This document shows, piece after piece, positions 59,451 through 64,000 of a DNA stretch of 64,000 nucleotides; within the stretch, counting starts at the first letter, position 1; each line of letters starts with the position of its first letter. Made by a program: the position numbers and the translations under genes. Below the pieces are notes generated by a model. The model worked only from the letters and a program-made list of their open reading frames with translations, did no database searches and had not been told where the DNA came from. The stretch comes from Pomacea canaliculata (taxonomy: Eukaryota; Mollusca; Gastropoda; Architaenioglossa; Ampullariidae), in NCBI RefSeq assembly GCF_003073045.1, contig NC_037592.1:11250007-11314006 (forward strand), in the 5' to 3' direction.

Positions 59451-62400
59451 TCAGACGTCTACCTCGACAATGTCTACATGGATGTTGGAGCGCTGTCTGC
59501 TGGTGATGCTGTTCGATTTGCTGTTGTCAGACGCTGTGAAAATAATAATAATAATAATAAAATAAATAAATAAAAAAGAACAACAAACAAAAATTGCTGA
59601 TTCTCAATCTTTTCCTAAATTTTTTCCTCCCTCCATCCAATCAAAATATCTCTTCGGGTATTACTAGATGGCCAGGTTTCGGAAACCAAGAAGCGTGTTA
59701 TCTTGTGCGTGCGGCCTTACGCAAGAGAAAGAGAGAGAGAGAGGGAAGTGCGTGTGTGTGTGTGTGAATTGTATGATGAATTTCCTTTTGTTTTTTACTC
59801 CAATGAAAAAAGTCAGTCACAACTTTTCCTTCACGACAGATTTTGAAGCAAGCAATGATACATCATCAGCAGCAGACTGATACACCTGATACACTAGACT
59901 AGGCGGCTACTCACCAGAGGGCGCGTTGATCTCGCCCACATTAATGGCGGTCCGTTTGTTGTTGTGTCGCTTAGTCGTCGGACTGAGAGGGTCTCTGGTG
60001 GGCGAGCAGGAGGCAGCCAACTCATCCGTGAAAATGACGCTTATCCCCCCGACCTCGCCGTCCATGCTGGCTGCAGGGGGATGAAAGTGAAGACATTAAG
60101 TAACAGAGAAAAACTTCTGTCTGCAAGATTGTAAAATAGAATACCCGTCTACACCCCAGGAACGTACAAACATCAGTAACACAGGAAGCCATTTGTCCAC
60201 ACAGTCAGTTATAAGAAAACCGTTCCCTCTACCCGACTTTGACACACAGACACCTTATGTTCACTTGACCACAACTCACCCGTTTTAAATCCGGAATCGA
60301 TGCTCTCCCCTCTGCTGTCCTCACTTCCCCTCCGAGCCACATTGGCTTTGTTGTCAGAAAGGGAGATCACCGACTGCGTACTTCCGCTCACCGACGAATT
60401 TACTGGCGGAGGGTGGGAGGCGTCCAGGCTGCCCTCCACCACCGCCTCCGTGTTCTTGAGGGCGTCTGCGGCGCCCACCAGCATGTTCTTCTTCTTGTGC
60501 GGCAGTCGCATCTTGGCCTGCGCGTGCGAATAGTACAGCGTGAAGTTGTTCACGATGACCGGCACGGGCAGAGCCAGCATCAGCAGCCCGCACAGGGCGC
60601 AGATGCCTCCCACGATGTACCCGAACGCCGTCCGAGGGTATATATCGCCGTAGCCCAGCGTCGTCATAGTAACGACCGCCCACCAGAAGCCGATGGGGAT
60701 GTTCCTGAAGTCGTTCTTAGGGTCCTCGTCGATCTGCTCGAAGTAGTAGATGAAGCTGGCGAAGACCAGGACGCCGATGCCCAACACTATGATGAGCAGA
60801 AACAGCTCCTTGGCGCTGGCCCTCAGGGTGTGGGCCAGGATCTTGAGGCCGGAGAAGTAGCGCGTGAGGCGCAGGATGCGAAAGATGCGAATCATGCGCA
60901 AGGAGCTGATGACGTAGAGGCTCTCGTGCGCGCCGGCGTTGGCGGCCATCATGATGATGTAGGTGTAGGTGGGCAGCACGGACAGCAGGTCCACCCACGT
61001 CAGCACGTGGCGGCACAGCGCCGCACGGTCCGGACAGAAGATGACGCGCAGCAGCAGCTCCAGCGTGAAGTACGAGACGCACGTGTACTCCAGCACCTTC
61101 AGCCACGCCTTGGGCTCCGTGGCCTCCTGCAGCTCGCGCACCTTCAACGTGTCGCTGCTGCTGACGTTGACCCCGGCCCGAGGGTCACGGAACTGCATGT
61201 GCGACTCGGCCACGAAGATGGCGATGAAGATGAGAACGAAGACAACAGAAGCGATGGAAATGATCTGAGGAAAAAAAGACATGCAACTGGCAATGCAAAA
61301 ATGATGTCATCAGTAAAAATAGCAATAATAACAGTAATACAAGAGTAGAGAAGAGAAGAGTAGAGTAGAGTAGAACAAAAGCAAGTAGAATAGGACTAAA
61401 ATTAGAAAGGACTACATCATCGTAATAAAGAACAAGTGAGTAGAGTAGTAATAGTAACCACGAATAGAGTAATAATAAATTAATAACAATCACATAAGTA
61501 GAGTCATAGTGATAACAACGAAGTTGTATTAGTAAAGTATCGCTATAATAATAGATTTGTAATGCATGTAATAGTATTCGAGTGAGTAGAGTAATAGTAA
61601 AATGAGATAATCATCTTAAAAATACATTATTATTAATAATAACAAAAATCTTGTACATAATAATATTGGAATAAGAATAATAGGTTTATAATAAGTTACC
61701 AGAGTCACAATAACACAACGACTAGTATTCATAGGAGATTAATTGAAATATCAAGTAGACAGCCATCGAGAGAGAGAGAAAGATGTACGAAGAAGAAGAT
61801 GGTGATATGAGTTCTTACAAGTGTATAACAAACAAGACATCACACATTACTCTTTGGATATATATATATATTGGTTCATGATGTTCATGTATGATAAAAG
61901 TCTTTTTCTGACTTACCTGCTGTGGTACATCATAGACATTTCTAGAACCGGAAGCATATCGACTTCTCCTCTCCATTTTACCCATTAATATGATGAATAA
62001 TAAATGCTTCTAAACAATAATAAACAGGTTGACAGTTGACAGACTTGAAGCTGCAATGTTTGTCTTTTACAACGAGTAACTCATTGACTTGGAACATTAA
62101 ACAATTGAGCATTTTTTTAATTTAAAAAATTGAACCCAGTTAAAAACATCCACAAATTATTTCACAAATTTATTTCAACTTCCAGCCTACAACATCGCAC
62201 TGTCCTTGTCATCGACAACATTTCTTTTCTTCCGAGGTTCTCCTTTTTTAATTGTTTGTTTCTCGAGTTGTTTTAGTTTTTTTCAGATTCCATGGAGATG
62301 TTGGAATTTGTTTAAATGTGGTAGAATGAGGGATGAGGCATGAAAGTCATTATTACCTTTCTCAAGCAGCATTGAATACTCTCACCCCCCAAAAAAACAA

Positions 62401-63128
62401 ACAAACAAACAAACAAAACGAAACAAACAAAACAAAACAAACAAACAAAAAACAAACAAACAAACAAACAAAACAAAGCAAAACAAAACAAAGGTTTAGG
62501 GACAAAGTCTTACCTGGGCTCCAGACGACGAAGTCGGGTCCTCCAGCAGGTGCCAGACCCGCGGTTGCCATCGCTGGAAGCAGTGCTTCTCCTCGTGGGC
62601 GTCCTCCAGCACGATACCGAAGCGACGCGCGATCTCCTCGTCCTCCTCGTTGTTGTCGTCGTTCTCGCTGTCGTCGTGGTCGCTCTCCAGCTCGGCCAGC
62701 GTCTCCTGCGCGTCTCGGTGGGCGCTGTAGCCGGACCAGCAGCACGGCTCGATCTGCTTCTCGTCGATGCCCCAGAAGGCCAGCTCCTCCTCGAACATGG
62801 GTCCGCACACGTCGGCCGGCGCGTGCAGCTTGCCCGTGCGGTAGTAGTTCAGGATCATGTTGAAGACGCCCGGGTGGCGGTCGAAGAAGTACTCGCCAGT
62901 GGCCGGATCGTAGTCCGGGTTGTGGTCCTGCGCCTCCGTCAGCCACGACAGGCGGGTGTCCGGGATGGACTTGAGGGTGGAGCGGAAGGTCTCGTACCGC
63001 ACGCCACCAACGTTGATGACCACCCGGTTGCTGTTGCCGCTACCCGTGCTGCGGCCAGGCGCCAGCGACAGTTTGCCGTGCGCCAGGGACAGATTGCGAG
63101 GGATGCTGCCCTCATGACCCCGCTCCAT
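59451..63128 (-). CDS. Kv3 (KCNC/Shaw) voltage-gated potassium channel alpha subunit
   Basis: Exons 63128-62514, 61264-60280, 60070-59915 and 59533-59451 join in frame (phases 0, 1, 1) into 612 residues. The ATG at 63128 is the first in frame; a stop lies upstream. The T1 tetramerisation domain (about 35-135) has [32 protein letters not shown] and the zinc-binding H-x5-C...CC set in HAPADVCG and EPCCW. An acidic linker (residues in [15 protein letters not shown] run) precedes RWQPRVW. Six membrane segments follow. S4 (about 326-341) has Arg every third residue in [13 protein letters not shown]. The selectivity filter is TLGYGD (407-412), with PVPV in S6 (438-441) and the Kv3-type continuation [19 protein letters not shown]. 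Kv3 channels give fast delayed-rectifier current in neurons and muscle. The C-terminus ends IVEVDV, a possible class-II PDZ ligand. Confidence 0.93.
59539..59578. repeat. (AAT)n/(AAAT)n microsatellite
   Basis: AATAATAATAATAATAAAAT followed by AAATAAATAAA lies directly upstream, in gene sense, of the acceptor of the last Kv3 exon. Confidence 0.85.
62388..62495. repeat. (AAAC)n microsatellite
   Basis: About 100 bases of CAAA and CAAAA units in the first Kv3 intron, just beyond the exon 1 donor. Confidence 0.9.
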
Positions 63129-63168
63129 CTTGGGGGACAGAGGGGTGAGGTGGGGAAAGGGGAAGGTG

Positions 63169-63204
63169 TCACTGGGGGATCTCGGCTGCTGGCTTGCCAC
63201 TCAT
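63169..63204 (-). promoter_or_regulatory. Possible upstream ORF in the Kv3 5' leader
   Basis: An ATG at 63204 opens an 11-codon frame ([11 protein letters not shown]) ending at a TGA at 63169, 40 bases before the channel ATG at 63128 and out of frame with it. If this DNA is part of the mRNA leader, it would act as an upstream ORF. Leader continuity is assumed, not shown. Confidence 0.3.
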
Positions 63205-63285
63205 TCCTGTGTGAGTTTTTTTAGTTTAGCCTCACCTCCGTTGCTCACCTGTCACTCAAACCTGGTCGCACGCACCGCTTTACCG

Positions 63286-63368
63286 CCTTACCTGTCACCT
63301 GGGTTTACCACCTGTCACCTCGGCTTACCAACTGTCACCTCGGCTTACCAACTGTCACCTTGGCTTAC
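63286..63368. repeat. Tandem 20-bp repeat upstream of Kv3
   Basis: Four units of the form GGCTTACCAACTGTCACCTC follow one another, the last two identical over nearly 20 bases and the first two variant. They lie 150-240 bases upstream of the Kv3 ATG, so in the promoter or 5' leader. Confidence 0.8.
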
Positions 63369-64000
63369 AACGCTTGCAGCGTCCCATCGCGAAAAAATAA
63401 ATCTCTAAGTTGTTGTACTTTTTAAAAAAAATAATGAAATGGTTTTAAACGTGCGCTAACTCATCTATTAAATCTTTTTTTTTTAATTTTTTAAAAAAAA
63501 GTCTGTTCCCTATTCTTTGCGAAGAGGATGTTCAGTAATAATCACCTATTTATTTAAAATATCTTTTTTTTTTTTTTGTTAGCACAATCTCTCATTTCCT
63601 CCGCTACTGTGGAATTTCTTCTCTGATATATGCAAGTAACATGGACATACGATTATTTCTGTTGTGTCCCGAAAAAAGACTAAAATTAAACAATTTTTTT
63701 TTTTGCCTTAAATGTTTGTATTTCTTGATTTTTTTAACCAGTCAACTGCTAGTTCATGTCACCACTTCATCCAATCCGACGAATGTAACAAACGGTTCAC
63801 TTCATCAGCAGCTGAGAACATCCTCAACTTCAAAGACAAGAACTTCATGAACCTCCGGACATCACAGACTGTATCCAAGTCTTGACCGTTTAACGTACAG
63901 CTTCACTTCGACCAACATTTTCGTTGGAAATTCTGTTCACTTCCGTTGCCATGTGACGCAGCTTGTGCCCGGCAGGTGCTCGGTAACCGGGAGGAGGAGA
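63369..64000. other. Upstream flank of the Kv3 gene
   Basis: A/T-rich DNA with several poly-T and poly-A runs (63475-63500, 63563-63580, 63692-63704). No exon or RNA gene was recognised. Confidence 0.4.

Noticed and set aside
60413..61348. 311-codon plus-strand frame and other long frames opposite the Kv3 exons
   Set aside because: They mirror the GC-rich Kv3 coding exon and show no family motif; the minus-strand frame carries all channel signatures.

Overview
The window looks like nuclear DNA from an animal, most probably a mollusc and plausibly a gastropod. The genes are split by many short GT-AG introns, the intergenic DNA is AT-rich and full of microsatellites, and there are tRNA-derived SINEs, hAT and pogo-like DNA transposons and decayed non-LTR retrotransposons. 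The species call is inference. The protein families themselves (M28 peptidase, SR splicing factors, ionotropic glutamate receptors, Kv3 channel) are general to animals.

Six protein-coding genes can be assembled exon by exon, and they alternate in strand. (1) 1-6134 (+): the 3' part of a glutamate-carboxypeptidase-II/NAALADase-type M28 metallopeptidase. (2) 7145-11031 (-): a 204-residue SRSF7-like splicing factor with RRM, CCHC knuckle and C-terminal RS domain. (3) 16945-20959 (+): a 260-residue relative with the RS domain moved to the N-terminus. (4) 24590-36400 (-): a complete 16-exon ionotropic glutamate receptor (iGluR A, 831 residues). (5) 40335-53420 (+): a second 16-exon receptor (iGluR B, about 877 residues) with two one-base frame problems in its N-terminal domain. 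(6) 59451-63128 (-): a 4-exon Kv3/Shaw voltage-gated potassium channel of 612 residues.

Two neighbouring pairs are head-to-head paralogues. The two SR genes share both coding intron positions and phases. The two receptors share most introns of the ligand-binding core and the final phase-2 intron before the last membrane segment. Receptors A and B and the Kv3 channel are all membrane proteins of excitable cells, so a neuronal neighbourhood is a reasonable inference. The SR proteins are nuclear RNA-processing factors, and the peptidase is expected at the cell surface or in the secretory system.

The most unusual observations are these. Receptor B has Lys-Arg where Q/R-site receptors carry Gln-Gln. 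Both receptors have Asp in place of the S2-lobe Glu that binds the ligand amino group. The SR paralogue has a swapped domain order. The peptidase has lost the exon that should carry its last zinc ligand. A hAT element with a perfect 8-bp target duplication sits inside an older non-LTR element. A small family of inverted-repeat elements lies in the receptor A introns. Gene-free stretches hold 3' UTRs, promoters, microsatellites and transposon remains, listed separately.
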